NCBI GenBank assembly: GCA_018058095.1
Contig: JAGPCO010000001.1
Location: 1-54,417 of the forward strand
DNA: 54,417 bases
From: Kofleriaceae bacterium
Lineage (GTDB): Bacteria; Myxococcota_A; Polyangia; Haliangiales; Haliangiaceae
Direction of reading: 5' to 3'
Positions 1 through 7,472 of this stretch are shown here, one piece after another. The first letter of the stretch is position 1. The number at the start of each line of letters is the position of its first letter. Both the position numbers and the translations under genes were made by a program. The notes beneath the pieces are model-generated. The model saw only the letters and a program-made list of their open reading frames with translations. It did not search any database and was not told where the DNA came from.

Positions 1-1
1 G

Positions 2-139
2 CATCGCCGCGATCGTCCTGATCGTCACCTCCACCAGCCCCCCCGGCCCACCCTCCGGCATCGTCGTCTCCAGCGGCAGATACCGGATCCGCCGCACCGC
101 CTCACCCTTGCCCGTCTCCTTCTGCCGCGCTGTCACCAT
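2..139 (-). CDS. Probable Y1/RAYT-like transposase, N-terminal fragment (runs off left edge)
   Basis: An ATG on the minus strand opens a frame of 46 codons that continues past the left edge without a stop. The predicted start is MVTARQKETGKGEAVRRIRY, and further on it reads GGLVEVTIRT. From memory, an RYLP...LVEVT.RT segment is typical of the N-terminus of IS200/RAYT-like Y1 transposases in deltaproteobacterial and myxobacterial genomes. The catalytic HUH and Tyr motifs would lie outside the window, so the family call is tentative. A weak purine-rich GGGTGGGC precedes the start. The direct repeats at 297-426 lie upstream and may be related to it. It could also be another kind of transposase or an unrelated protein. 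Confidence 0.45.
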   Translation of the reverse strand, partial: MVTARQKETGKGEAVRRIRYLPLETTMPEGGPGGLVEVTIRTIAAM

Positions 140-296
140 GCGCCCACCCAGAGCACATCCCGCGCCAGCCAACCTTTCGCCTCATTCCCGCCACTTGCCA
201 ACCCGACCGTCCGGCCCACCGGACGCCCTCGTCCGCCCCGTCCGCCCCTCGCCCACTCCCGGACACCGCACCCGAGTCCTCTCGCCGGTTTACATA

Positions 297-426
297 GCGC
301 CCCACTCCGCGACCCATCCCCCGATCACGTCGTCACGACCTTGTCTCAGGGTCACGACCTTGTCTCAGAGAGAGCGCCCCACTCCTCTACCCATCCCCCG
401 ATCACGTCGTCACGACCTTGTCTCAG
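297..426. repeat. Tandem direct repeats (two 53-nt units plus an extra 17-nt core)
   Basis: A 53-nt unit at 297-349 recurs at 374-426, differing only in a few bases near its left end (ccgcg versus cctct). Each ends in the 17-nt core TCACGACCTTGTCTCAG (333-349 and 410-426). A third copy of the core alone lies between them at 352-368. The unit also holds a short perfect palindrome, GTCGT-C-ACGAC. The block sits in the 306-nt gap between the partial transposase-like gene (start at 139) and the hisF stop (446). Nothing else is recognisable in 140-296. Such repeats fit transposase-binding ends of an IS or REP-like sequences mobilised by a RAYT; the role is inferred. Confidence 0.75.
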
Positions 427-445
427 AGACGGAGCCGGGGCGCGC

Positions 446-1237
446 TCAGCGCGGCGGGCGGACGGGCAGTCCCGCTGCGGCGAGGTGGCGGCGGGCGTCG
501 GTGATGGTGTGCTGGCCGAAGTGGAAGATGGAGGCGGCGAGGACGGCGTCGGCGCCGGCGCGCAGGCCGTCGACGAGGTGGTCGAGGGTGCCGACGCCGC
601 CCGAGGCGACGACGGGGATGGACACGGCGCCGGCGATGGCCGCGACCAGCGCGGTGTCGTAGCCAGCGCCGGTGCCGTCGCGGTCCATGCTGGTGACCAG
701 CACTTCGCCGGCGCCGCGGGCGGCGACCTCGCGGGCCCAGGCCACGGCCTCGCGCGCCTGCAGGGTGCGGCCGCCGTGGCTGTACACGTCCCAGCCGGCG
801 TCGGCCGCGCCGCGATCGTCGACGGCTCCATCGCCGCGGCGGCGGGCGTCGATGGCCACGACCAGGGCCTGGCAGCCGAAGCGAGCGGCGATGGCGTCGA
901 CCAGGCCGGGCTCGGCCAGGGCCGCGCTGTTGATGGCGATCTTGTCGGCGCCGGCGTCGAGCAGGCGCTCGGCGTCGTCGACCCGGCGCACGCCGCCGCC
1001 GACGGTGAGCGGCGCGAACACCCGGTCGGCGGTGCGGGCGACGACGTCGAGCAAGGTGGCCCGGCCCTCGGGCGCGGCGCCGATGTCGAGGAAACACAGC
1101 TCGTCGGCGCCCTGGGCGTCGTAGGCGGCGGCCTGCTCGACCGGGTCGCCGGCGTCGCGCAGCTGCAGGAACTGGATTCCCTTGACGACACGGCCACCGA
1201 CGACGTCGAGGCACGGGATGATCCGCCGCGCCAGCAT
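446..1237 (-). CDS. hisF: Imidazole glycerol phosphate synthase subunit HisF
   Basis: HisF is the cyclase half of IGP synthase. It uses ammonia from HisH to turn PRFAR into IGP and AICAR, the fifth step unit of histidine synthesis, in the cytoplasm. The 263-residue protein starts [20 protein letters not shown], placing the catalytic Asp at residue 11. The second catalytic Asp is in VVAIDARR, followed by an insertion longer than usual before YSHGGR. The (beta-alpha)8 phosphate-binding motifs VGGGVR and ASGGVGT are intact. It is the last gene of the hisBHAF run; its ATG overlaps the hisA stop by one base (TGATG), indicating translational coupling. The repeat block begins 19 nt past its stop. 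Confidence 0.96.
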   Translation of the reverse strand: MLARRIIPCLDVVGGRVVKGIQFLQLRDAGDPVEQAAAYDAQGADELCFLDIGAAPEGRATLLDVVARTADRVFAPLTVGGGVRRVDDAERLLDAGADKIAINSAALAEPGLVDAIAARFGCQALVVAIDARRRGDGAVDDRGAADAGWDVYSHGGRTLQAREAVAWAREVAARGAGEVLVTSMDRDGTGAGYDTALVAAIAGAVSIPVVASGGVGTLDHLVDGLRAGADAVLAASIFHFGQHTITDARRHLAAAGLPVRPPR

Positions 1238-1971
1238 CAGGCCCCCGCCGCGCTGCGCCCGGCACCGACGGCGATGGCGGCGGCCAGCGTGAAGGCCTCC
1301 TCGTACAGCGCCTTGCCGACCACGACCGAGGCCACGCCGGCGTTGCGCAGCGCGATCAGGTCGGCCAGCGTGCCGACGCCGCCGGAGGCGATGACCTCGC
1401 ACCGGGTGCTGGCGGTGAGCGCGGCGGTGGCGGCGACGTTGGGCCCCTCGCGCAGGCCATCGCGGGCGACGTCGGTGTACAGCACCGCGGTCGCGCCCCA
1501 CGCCGCCGCCCGCGTCGCCAGGTCGGCGGCGGCGATGGTGCTGGTCTGGGTCCAGCCGTCGACCGCGACCCAGCCGTCGCGGGCGTCGACGGCGACGACG
1601 ATGCGGCCGGGGTGGGCCCGGCACACCGCCTCGACCAGCGCCGGCTCGCGGATGGCGGCGGTGCCGAGCACGGCGCGGGCGGCGCCGGCGGCCAGCACCT
1701 GCTCGACCGCGGCCCGCGTGCGCAAGCCGCCGCCGACCTGGACCGGCACCGGCGACGACGCGACCAGCGCGGCGATCAGCTCAAGCTGCGCCGGCGCGCC
1801 GGCGAAAGCGCCGTCGAGGTCGACCACGTGCAGGCACTCGGCGCCGGCGGCCAGCCAGCGCGCGACCAGGCGGGCCGGCTGGTCGTCGTACACGGTGACC
1901 TGGTCGCGCTTGCCCTGGGCCAGGCGCACGACCTTGCCGCCGAGCACGTCGATGGCCGGATAGATGCGCAT
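1237..1971 (-). CDS. hisA: Phosphoribosylformimino-AICAR ribotide isomerase HisA
   Basis: HisA catalyses the Amadori isomerisation of ProFAR to PRFAR, the substrate of HisF/HisH. The 244-residue protein starts [20 protein letters not shown], with the N-terminal catalytic Asp of the AIDV motif. The second catalytic Asp is in the YTDVARDG segment. Phosphate-binding motifs VGGGLR and ASGGVGT are present. Length is normal for the family. The ATG lies 4 nt after the hisH stop and the stop overlaps the hisF start, so the three genes are almost certainly co-translated. Confidence 0.96.
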   Translation of the reverse strand: MRIYPAIDVLGGKVVRLAQGKRDQVTVYDDQPARLVARWLAAGAECLHVVDLDGAFAGAPAQLELIAALVASSPVPVQVGGGLRTRAAVEQVLAAGAARAVLGTAAIREPALVEAVCRAHPGRIVVAVDARDGWVAVDGWTQTSTIAAADLATRAAAWGATAVLYTDVARDGLREGPNVAATAALTASTRCEVIASGGVGTLADLIALRNAGVASVVVGKALYEEAFTLAAAIAVGAGRSAAGA

Positions 1972-1975
1972 GGGA

Positions 1976-2614
1976 TCAGGTCCCTTCGACGAAGTTGCCG
2001 AGGATACGCAGGCCGACCGCCTGGCTCTTCTCGGGGTGGAACTGGCAGCCGGCCAGGTGCTGGTGCCGGACCATGGCGGTGATCGGCTGGCCGTGGTCGG
2101 TGCTGGCGACGACGACCGCGGGGTCGACCGGCCGGGCCGCGAACGAGTGCACGAAGTACACGTGGGCGTCGGCCGCCACCCCGGCCAGCAGGGGGTCGGG
2201 CCGGTGCCGGTTGAGCACGTTCCAGCCCATGTGCGGCACCTTGTGGGTGGCGTCGGCCCGGAGCGCCTCGATCCGACCGGCGATGAGCCCGAGCCCGGCC
2301 GGCGTGCCAGCAACCGCGCCGTCGGCCCCGGCCAGCTCGTCGCTGCCGTCGAACAGGATCTGCAAGCCGAGGCAGATGCCGAGGTACGGCCGGCCGCGCC
2401 CGAGCCAGGCCCGCACCGCCCCGTCGAGCCCGTGCGCCGCCAGCGCGCGCATGAACACCGCGAACGCGCCCTGGCCCGGCACGACCAGGCGCTCGGCCCG
2501 GGCGATCACCTCGGGGTCACGGCTGCGCACCGGCCGGGCGCCGACCGCGGCCAGCGCCCGCTCGACCGAGCGCAGGTTGCCGCCGCAGGCGTCGAGGATG
2601 ACGACCTCCTTCAG
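1976..2614 (-). CDS. hisH: Imidazole glycerol phosphate synthase glutaminase subunit HisH
   Basis: HisH is the class I glutamine amidotransferase that supplies ammonia to HisF. The nucleophile Cys is in GICLGLQ and the catalytic His-Glu pair in QFHPEKS; the oxyanion strand PGQGAF replaces the usual PGVGAF. The start is a problem. Homology demands a beginning at about VVILDACGGNLRSV, but there is no ATG, GTG or TTG nearby in frame. A good AAGGAGG (2611-2605) is followed 5 nt later by ATC at 2599. The coordinates use CTG at 2614, which overlaps the hisB stop. The nearest canonical start is GTG at 2710, deep inside hisB, and would add 32 Arg-rich residues. The product is certain; the start is not. 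Confidence 0.9.
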   Translation of the reverse strand: MKEVVILDACGGNLRSVERALAAVGARPVRSRDPEVIARAERLVVPGQGAFAVFMRALAAHGLDGAVRAWLGRGRPYLGICLGLQILFDGSDELAGADGAVAGTPAGLGLIAGRIEALRADATHKVPHMGWNVLNRHRPDPLLAGVAADAHVYFVHSFAARPVDPAVVVASTDHGQPITAMVRHQHLAGCQFHPEKSQAVGLRILGNFVEGT

Positions 2615-3231
2615 GTGAGCGTCCCCTTGGTCGACGGCACCGCGCCGGCCAGGCGCGGGTCGATCTGGGTGGCGGCGTCGACGGCGCGCGCGAACGCCTT
2701 GAACACGCACTCGATCACGTGGTGGGCGTTGCCGCCGTAGTGCAGGTTGACGTGCAGGTTACACTCGGCCTTCACGGCGAACGCCGCGAACCACTCCTTG
2801 GCCAGCTCGCAGTCGAACCCGCCGATCCACTTGCCGTCGAGGCCGGGCACGTTCCACACGAAGGCCGGCCGGCCCGAGAAGTCGACGGCGACGGTGACCA
2901 GGACCTCGTCCATGGGCAGGGTGGCCCAGCCGTACCGGACCAGGCCGGCCCGGTCGCCCAGCGCCTCGCGAAATGCCGCGCCCATGACCAGGCCGACGTC
3001 CTCGACGGTGTGGTGGCCGTCGACCTCGATGTCGCCGCTGGCCTCGACGGTGAGGTCGAACACGCCATGCCGGGCCAGCGCGTCGAGCATGTGGCTCAGG
3101 AACGGCAGCGGGGTGCGGATGGCGCGCTGGCCCGAGCCGTCGAGCCCGAGCTCGACCACCACCTGCGTCTCCTTGGTGCTGCGTTCGATCCGCGCGCGTC
3201 GTGGGGCCACGCTCCCTTGTAGCCGAACCAC
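2611..3231 (-). CDS. hisB: Imidazoleglycerol-phosphate dehydratase HisB
   Basis: Monofunctional IGP dehydratase, a manganese enzyme that converts IGP to imidazole-acetol phosphate. The two metal-binding His clusters are seen as DGHHTVEDVGL and GGNAHHVIE, and FLSHMLDALARHG matches the conserved N-terminal region. At about 206 residues it is a normal stand-alone form, with no fused phosphatase. The chosen start is GTG at 3231; GTG at 3210 (VAPRRARIERST) fits the family N-terminus better, but the AAGGGAG before it is only one base away. It is the first gene of the hisBHAF operon. A divergent lipoprotein gene starts 20 nt away. Confidence 0.94.
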   Translation of the reverse strand: MVRLQGSVAPRRARIERSTKETQVVVELGLDGSGQRAIRTPLPFLSHMLDALARHGVFDLTVEASGDIEVDGHHTVEDVGLVMGAAFREALGDRAGLVRYGWATLPMDEVLVTVAVDFSGRPAFVWNVPGLDGKWIGGFDCELAKEWFAAFAVKAECNLHVNLHYGGNAHHVIECVFKAFARAVDAATQIDPRLAGAVPSTKGTLT

Positions 3232-3251
3232 CCCGGGCGTACAAATCGGGG

Positions 3252-4418
3252 ATGCGCCGTCGTTCCGCCCATGCCCTCGCCCTCGTCCTCGCGACCGCCG
3301 GAGTCACCGCCTGCGGTGGCGGCAAGAAGCCGGTCAAGAAGCCCGACCCGAAGCCGGTCGTGACCAAGCCGGTGCCCAAGCCCGAGACCGCGGCCGACCG
3401 CGCCGCCAAGCGCCTGGCCGCGGCCCAGGCCATCGTCGCTGATGGCGCCACCTGCGCCCCGGCCACCCTCAAGGGCAGCGGCGAGGTGGTGCTGCAGCTC
3501 GGCGCCATCGACAGCAAGCCGGTGCTGTGCGCGACCGACGTCAAGGCCGGGCGCCTGCTCGGGCCCATCGCGTGCTGGACCGTCGACACCAAGGGCGGCG
3601 AGCTGGCGTACCGGGCCCCGGCCCCGCTTCCGGGCGTGCCGTTCCAGGTCGGGATCGACGGCCGGTGCGCGCTCGAGCGCTGCCTGCCCGAGGGGGCCGA
3701 GACCGGCGACGGCACGGCGTGGATGGCGGTCAACGTGGCGGGCGACAGCATCCTGCTCGTCGGTGACGTGGTCCACGTCTTCGGCGCCGACAACACCGCG
3801 AAGGGCCAGATCAAGCTGCGCGACACCACCCACGCCGACAAGGCGCTGGTCGGTGAGGTCACCGCCGCCGCGTTCGTGGGCGACATGGTGTACGTCGCCG
3901 GCGGCGGCGAGGGCGGGCACAAGGTCTTCGGGTTCAAGCTCGACGGCACGGCCCAGGGCGCGGTCGAGCGCCTCGGCGGCGCCGACAAGGGTCCGATCAG
4001 CATCATCGCCGGCGCGCTGTCACCGTTCGGCGACAAGCACGTCGCCATCGTCGAGGCCGGGCTGACCTCGATGCTCACCGTCGAGGTCGCCACCGGCAAG
4101 CGGGCCAAGCTGGTGCGCAAGCCGCCCAAGACCGCGTGTAAGGCCAAGGAGCTGGCCGCGTTCGCCGCGGGCGACAAGGACAAGATCGGCAGCAAGTGCC
4201 TCACCGCGCTCGGCAAGCACTTCGAGCCGTACGTCGGCGCCATGTTCGTGCAGGGCGTCAACAACCACCTCGCGCTCCTGCGTGGGGGACGAGACGGGGC
4301 CCTGGTCAAGCTCGACGGCAAGACCCTGGTCGAGAACGCCGAGTTCCCCGAGCCGTGGTGCGGGACCGAGGGCGGCGACGCGGCCGCGCCCGCGCCCGCG
4401 CCCACGCCCGCGCAGTAG
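3252..4418 (+). CDS. Lipoprotein of unknown function with Lys/Pro-rich linker
   Basis: A 388-residue predicted lipoprotein. The signal peptide starts MRRRSAHALALVLATAGVTA with Cys21 as the likely lipidated residue. It is followed by GGGKK and a Lys/Pro-rich spacer (about residues 25-48, KPVKKPDPKPVV) that could cross the periplasm or peptidoglycan. The rest has repeated G-D-V/G-D-M turn motifs that suggest beta-propeller-like strands, then a Pro/Ala tail. Paired Cys residues suggest disulfides. I do not recognise a family. The ATG at 3252 is chosen because it directly begins the signal peptide. The gene is divergent from hisB and 45 nt upstream of the kinase gene, with a hairpin between. Confidence 0.75.
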   Translation: MRRRSAHALALVLATAGVTACGGGKKPVKKPDPKPVVTKPVPKPETAADRAAKRLAAAQAIVADGATCAPATLKGSGEVVLQLGAIDSKPVLCATDVKAGRLLGPIACWTVDTKGGELAYRAPAPLPGVPFQVGIDGRCALERCLPEGAETGDGTAWMAVNVAGDSILLVGDVVHVFGADNTAKGQIKLRDTTHADKALVGEVTAAAFVGDMVYVAGGGEGGHKVFGFKLDGTAQGAVERLGGADKGPISIIAGALSPFGDKHVAIVEAGLTSMLTVEVATGKRAKLVRKPPKTACKAKELAAFAAGDKDKIGSKCLTALGKHFEPYVGAMFVQGVNNHLALLRGGRDGALVKLDGKTLVENAEFPEPWCGTEGGDAAAPAPAPTPAQ

Positions 4419-4426
4419 CCCGACGA

Positions 4427-4453
4427 CGGCGCCGGCGCGACGGCGCCGGGTTT
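4427..4453 (+). terminator. Possible weak terminator hairpin after the lipoprotein gene
   Basis: CGGCGCCG (4427-4434) and CGGCGCCG (4441-4448) form an 8-bp stem with a 6-nt loop, followed by only three T residues. It lies 8 nt after the lipoprotein stop and just before the kinase gene. The short T-run makes it weak, and each arm is itself self-complementary. Confidence 0.3.
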
Positions 4454-4463
4454 CGCAGGTACG

Positions 4464-6743
4464 ATGGCGGCCGATGCAGCGAGGCGCCACGCCGTGACGC
4501 GACACCCCGACGGCCCGGCCGCGGATGGTGAGGCGGCCGGCCCCGGCCCGACGCCGCCGCGCATCGACCAGACCGCGCCGACCATCGCCGGCGGCGGCCC
4601 CCTGCCGGAGGACGGCCGGCCCACGGTCAGCCCGACCCGCGTGCCCGACGTCGGGGTCGAGGTGTCCGAGGTCCTCGGCGTCGGGGGCATGGGCATCGTC
4701 TACCGCGGCCGCCAGGTCGACCTCGATCGCCCGGTCGCCTTCAAGCGGCTGATGGACGAGCCGTCGGCCACGACCCGCGCCCGCTTCGTGCGCGAGGCCC
4801 GGCTGACCGCGCGCCTCGACCACCCCAACATCGTGCCGGTCCACCTGCTGTCGCCCGGCCCCGACGGCAGCCCGACCGGCTACGCCATGAAGCTGATCGA
4901 CGGCAAGACCTTCGAGCAGCTGATCGAGGAGACCGCGGCGATGCTCGGCAAGGGCACGCCGCTCGACGACGACCACACCCTCGAGACCCGGCTCGAGCAC
5001 TTCCTCAAGGTGTGCGACGCCATCGCCTTCGCCAACGACCGCCAGGTCATCCACCGCGACATCAAGCCGGCCAACGTCATGATCAGCGCGTTCGGCGCGG
5101 TCTACGTCATGGACTGGGGCATCGCCCGGCCGATCGGCGCGCCCGACCTGGAAGCCGACGAGGCCGACCCGGCCGACCCGGCCGAGGCCGCCAGCGCGGC
5201 CGCCGCCGATCCGGCCGACGTCGCCCTGACCCGCGTCGGCGCGGTCATCGGCAGCCTGGCCTACATGTCGCCCGAGCAGGCGCGCGGCCGCAGCGACCAG
5301 CTCGACGCCCGCTCCGACCAGTACTCGCTCGGCCTGCTGCTGCAGGAGCTGGCGTCGCTGCGCTCGCCGACGGCGCGGGCGTCCGACGCCTCGGCGCTGT
5401 ACGCGGCCGGCCGCGGCCAGCGCCTGCCGTTCGAGGTCCTCGACGACGGCCAGCGCCCGGTGCCGCCCGAGCTGGCGGCCATCGTCGCCCGCGCCACCGC
5501 CATCGAGCGCGACGCCCGCTACCCGAGCGCGCAGGCACTGGCCGACGACGTGCGCCGCTTCCTGCGCGGCGAGCCGGTCCACGCCCTGCCCGAGGGGCCG
5601 ATCGCTCGCCTGCTCCGGTTCATGAGCCGACACCGGCGCGCGACCTTGGTCGCGTTCGTCGCGGTCCTGGCCGCCGCCGCCATCACCGTCGGCTGGAGCC
5701 GGTACCGGCAGGCCGCGCGCGCGCTGGCGGCGCGCGAGCGCGGGGCCAAGCTGACCGCCCTGTACACCGAGGTCGCGCGCCAGGCCACGCGGATCGACGC
5801 CGAGCTGTTCCGGCTCGAGGAGGGGCTCGAGGGCCTGACCGCGGCGGCGGCGTGGGCCCTGACCGGCCCCGAGCCCAGCCCCGAGGCGGCGCCGATCTAC
5901 TTCGCGACCGACTACGCCGACCCGGCCCGGCGCCCGCCCGACTTCGGCGCCGGCACCGGCTATCGCTGGCCGGTGTCGCTGACCCAGCTGGTGGTCGGCC
6001 TGCCGCCGGGCGCCGACCCGGCGCCGCTCCTGCCGCGGATCCGCCGCCTCATCCCGCTGCGCGAGCACATCCGGCAGATGGTGGTGGCGGCGCGCCTGGG
6101 CGACACCACCGCGGTCAGCGCCGACCAGGCCACCGACCTGCTGCGCCGGCGCGGCAGCCCGATCGACTACGCCTACGTCGATCTGCCCGAGGGGGTCCAC
6201 GTCATGTGGCCGGGCATGGACGCGTTGCCGCCTGGCTACGACGTGCGCACCGCGTCGTTCTACCAGATGAGCGCGAACAAGCGCGGCAAGCGCTGGGGCG
6301 CGCCTTACGTCGACGCCACCACCGACGCCGCCGGCGACGACCTGGTGCTGCCGTGTACGCAAGGCATCTGGTCGCCGCGCGGCGAGTTCCTCGGGGTGGC
6401 CGGGGTCGAGATGACGGTGACCAAGATGGTCGAGACGGTCATGGTGTTGCCGACGCGCCAGACCGTGCGGGTCAGCCTGGTCGAGGGCCGCGGCGGCAAG
6501 GTGGTCGACTCGCGCGACGCCGGCAAGCGCTTCGTCGCCAGCGGCAAGGACGAGGCCATCACCTTCGCGCAGTTCGACCTGCCGGCGGTGGCCGCGGCGG
6601 TGCAGGCCGGGCGCGAGGGCATCCTCGAGACCCGGCGCGACGGCCGGGCGGTGGTGGTCGGCCTGGTCCGCCTCGACGCGCTCGGCTGGACCTACGTGGT
6701 CGAGGTCGACGCCGCCACGCTCGGCCTGCCGCCGGCAACGTGA
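4464..6743 (+). CDS. Membrane Ser/Thr protein kinase with outward Cache-like sensor domain
   Basis: A 759-residue kinase. After a Pro-rich N-terminus, the Gly loop LGVGGMGIVY is at residues 71-80, the ATP-binding Lys at 94 (VAFKRL), HRDIKPAN at 197-204, a DWG in place of DFG at 217-219, and SPEQ in place of APE near 269. An acidic/Ala insertion occupies about 228-252. One membrane segment (about 393-411) follows a basic RHRR. The remaining ~330 residues would face the periplasm and look like a PDC/Cache ligand-binding domain (GKRWGAPYVDATT, then LVLPCTQGIWSPRGEFLGVA). The arrangement suggests an extracellular ligand controls cytoplasmic kinase activity; the ligand is unknown. The next lipoprotein gene follows after 16 nt. 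Confidence 0.88.
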   Translation: MAADAARRHAVTRHPDGPAADGEAAGPGPTPPRIDQTAPTIAGGGPLPEDGRPTVSPTRVPDVGVEVSEVLGVGGMGIVYRGRQVDLDRPVAFKRLMDEPSATTRARFVREARLTARLDHPNIVPVHLLSPGPDGSPTGYAMKLIDGKTFEQLIEETAAMLGKGTPLDDDHTLETRLEHFLKVCDAIAFANDRQVIHRDIKPANVMISAFGAVYVMDWGIARPIGAPDLEADEADPADPAEAASAAAADPADVALTRVGAVIGSLAYMSPEQARGRSDQLDARSDQYSLGLLLQELASLRSPTARASDASALYAAGRGQRLPFEVLDDGQRPVPPELAAIVARATAIERDARYPSAQALADDVRRFLRGEPVHALPEGPIARLLRFMSRHRRATLVAFVAVLAAAAITVGWSRYRQAARALAARERGAKLTALYTEVARQATRIDAELFRLEEGLEGLTAAAAWALTGPEPSPEAAPIYFATDYADPARRPPDFGAGTGYRWPVSLTQLVVGLPPGADPAPLLPRIRRLIPLREHIRQMVVAARLGDTTAVSADQATDLLRRRGSPIDYAYVDLPEGVHVMWPGMDALPPGYDVRTASFYQMSANKRGKRWGAPYVDATTDAAGDDLVLPCTQGIWSPRGEFLGVAGVEMTVTKMVETVMVLPTRQTVRVSLVEGRGGKVVDSRDAGKRFVASGKDEAITFAQFDLPAVAAAVQAGREGILETRRDGRAVVVGLVRLDALGWTYVVEVDAATLGLPPAT

Positions 6744-6759
6744 TCCGCGACCAGCGCCG

Positions 6760-7458
6760 ATGAGACGTGTTGCCATCCCCCTGCTGCTGGCCGGTTGTGG
6801 CCGCCTGGCGTTCGATCCGGCCTCGACCGACGGACCCATCGGGGACGGCGGCGCACCGCTCGACGCCGCGCAGGCACCCGACGCGGCCCCGTGTATCGCG
6901 TCAGCCTGGTCGACCGGCTTCGACACGGTCCCGCCATGGGGGGCGCTGTGGCTGGCGCCGAGCACGTCGCTGGCGCAGGCCGCGATCTCCGGCGGTGAGC
7001 TGCGCCTGACCCCGGTCATGGCGGCGGGCCAGTACGCGGGCTTCGCCGCCAACACGAGCGTCGGGTTCTACGACCGCCGCCTGTCCCTCGACGTGCGGCA
7101 GGGCGCGGGTGATGCCGGCGTGTTCCTCGGCCTCGACGCGACCGCGACCCAGGACTACCTCCGCGTGTACCTCGTCGACGACGTGCTCTCGGTCGTGAGC
7201 TCGATCGGGACCGACACGATCGTGCTCGGGTCGGAGGTGGTCGATCTCGTGCGCGAGCGCCGCTGGCACCTGCGCGAACGTGCCGGTGTGGTGGAGGTGT
7301 CCGTCTCGGCCGACGGGGCGGCCGCGCGGCAGGTGTGGCAAGGACCGACCCCGTCGGTCCTTGCTGACGTCATCGTCGCCATCGGGGTCGGCCTGGGCAC
7401 CCCCGCGACCCGGCCGAGTGTTGCCCGCATCGACGACCTGGTCGACTGCCAGGAGTAG
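6760..7458 (+). CDS. Small lipoprotein, possibly lectin/LamG-like
   Basis: A 232-residue lipoprotein starting MRRVAIPLLLAGCGRLAFDP, with Cys13 the likely lipidation site. An Asp/Ala/Pro-rich spacer (about 20-45) follows. The C-terminal ~180 residues have alternating hydrophobic strands (YDRRLSLDVRQGAGDAGVF, YLRVYLVDDVLSVV) resembling a concanavalin/LamG-like beta sandwich, but I cannot assign a family. It follows the kinase by 16 nt and is probably in the same transcript. It ends 14 nt from the convergent Hsp70 gene. Confidence 0.7.
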   Translation: MRRVAIPLLLAGCGRLAFDPASTDGPIGDGGAPLDAAQAPDAAPCIASAWSTGFDTVPPWGALWLAPSTSLAQAAISGGELRLTPVMAAGQYAGFAANTSVGFYDRRLSLDVRQGAGDAGVFLGLDATATQDYLRVYLVDDVLSVVSSIGTDTIVLGSEVVDLVRERRWHLRERAGVVEVSVSADGAAARQVWQGPTPSVLADVIVAIGVGLGTPATRPSVARIDDLVDCQE

Positions 7459-7472
7459 CCCGCCGCGCCCGA

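Noticed and set aside
297-426. CRISPR array from the repeats near 350
   Set aside because: Only two full units, no regular spacer length, spacer itself partly repeat, and no cas genes.
4020-7055. A 1011-codon minus-strand open frame antisense to the Cache kinase
   Set aside because: In GC-rich DNA, antisense frames stay open by codon bias. It has no motif, while the plus-strand kinase has all Hanks motifs.
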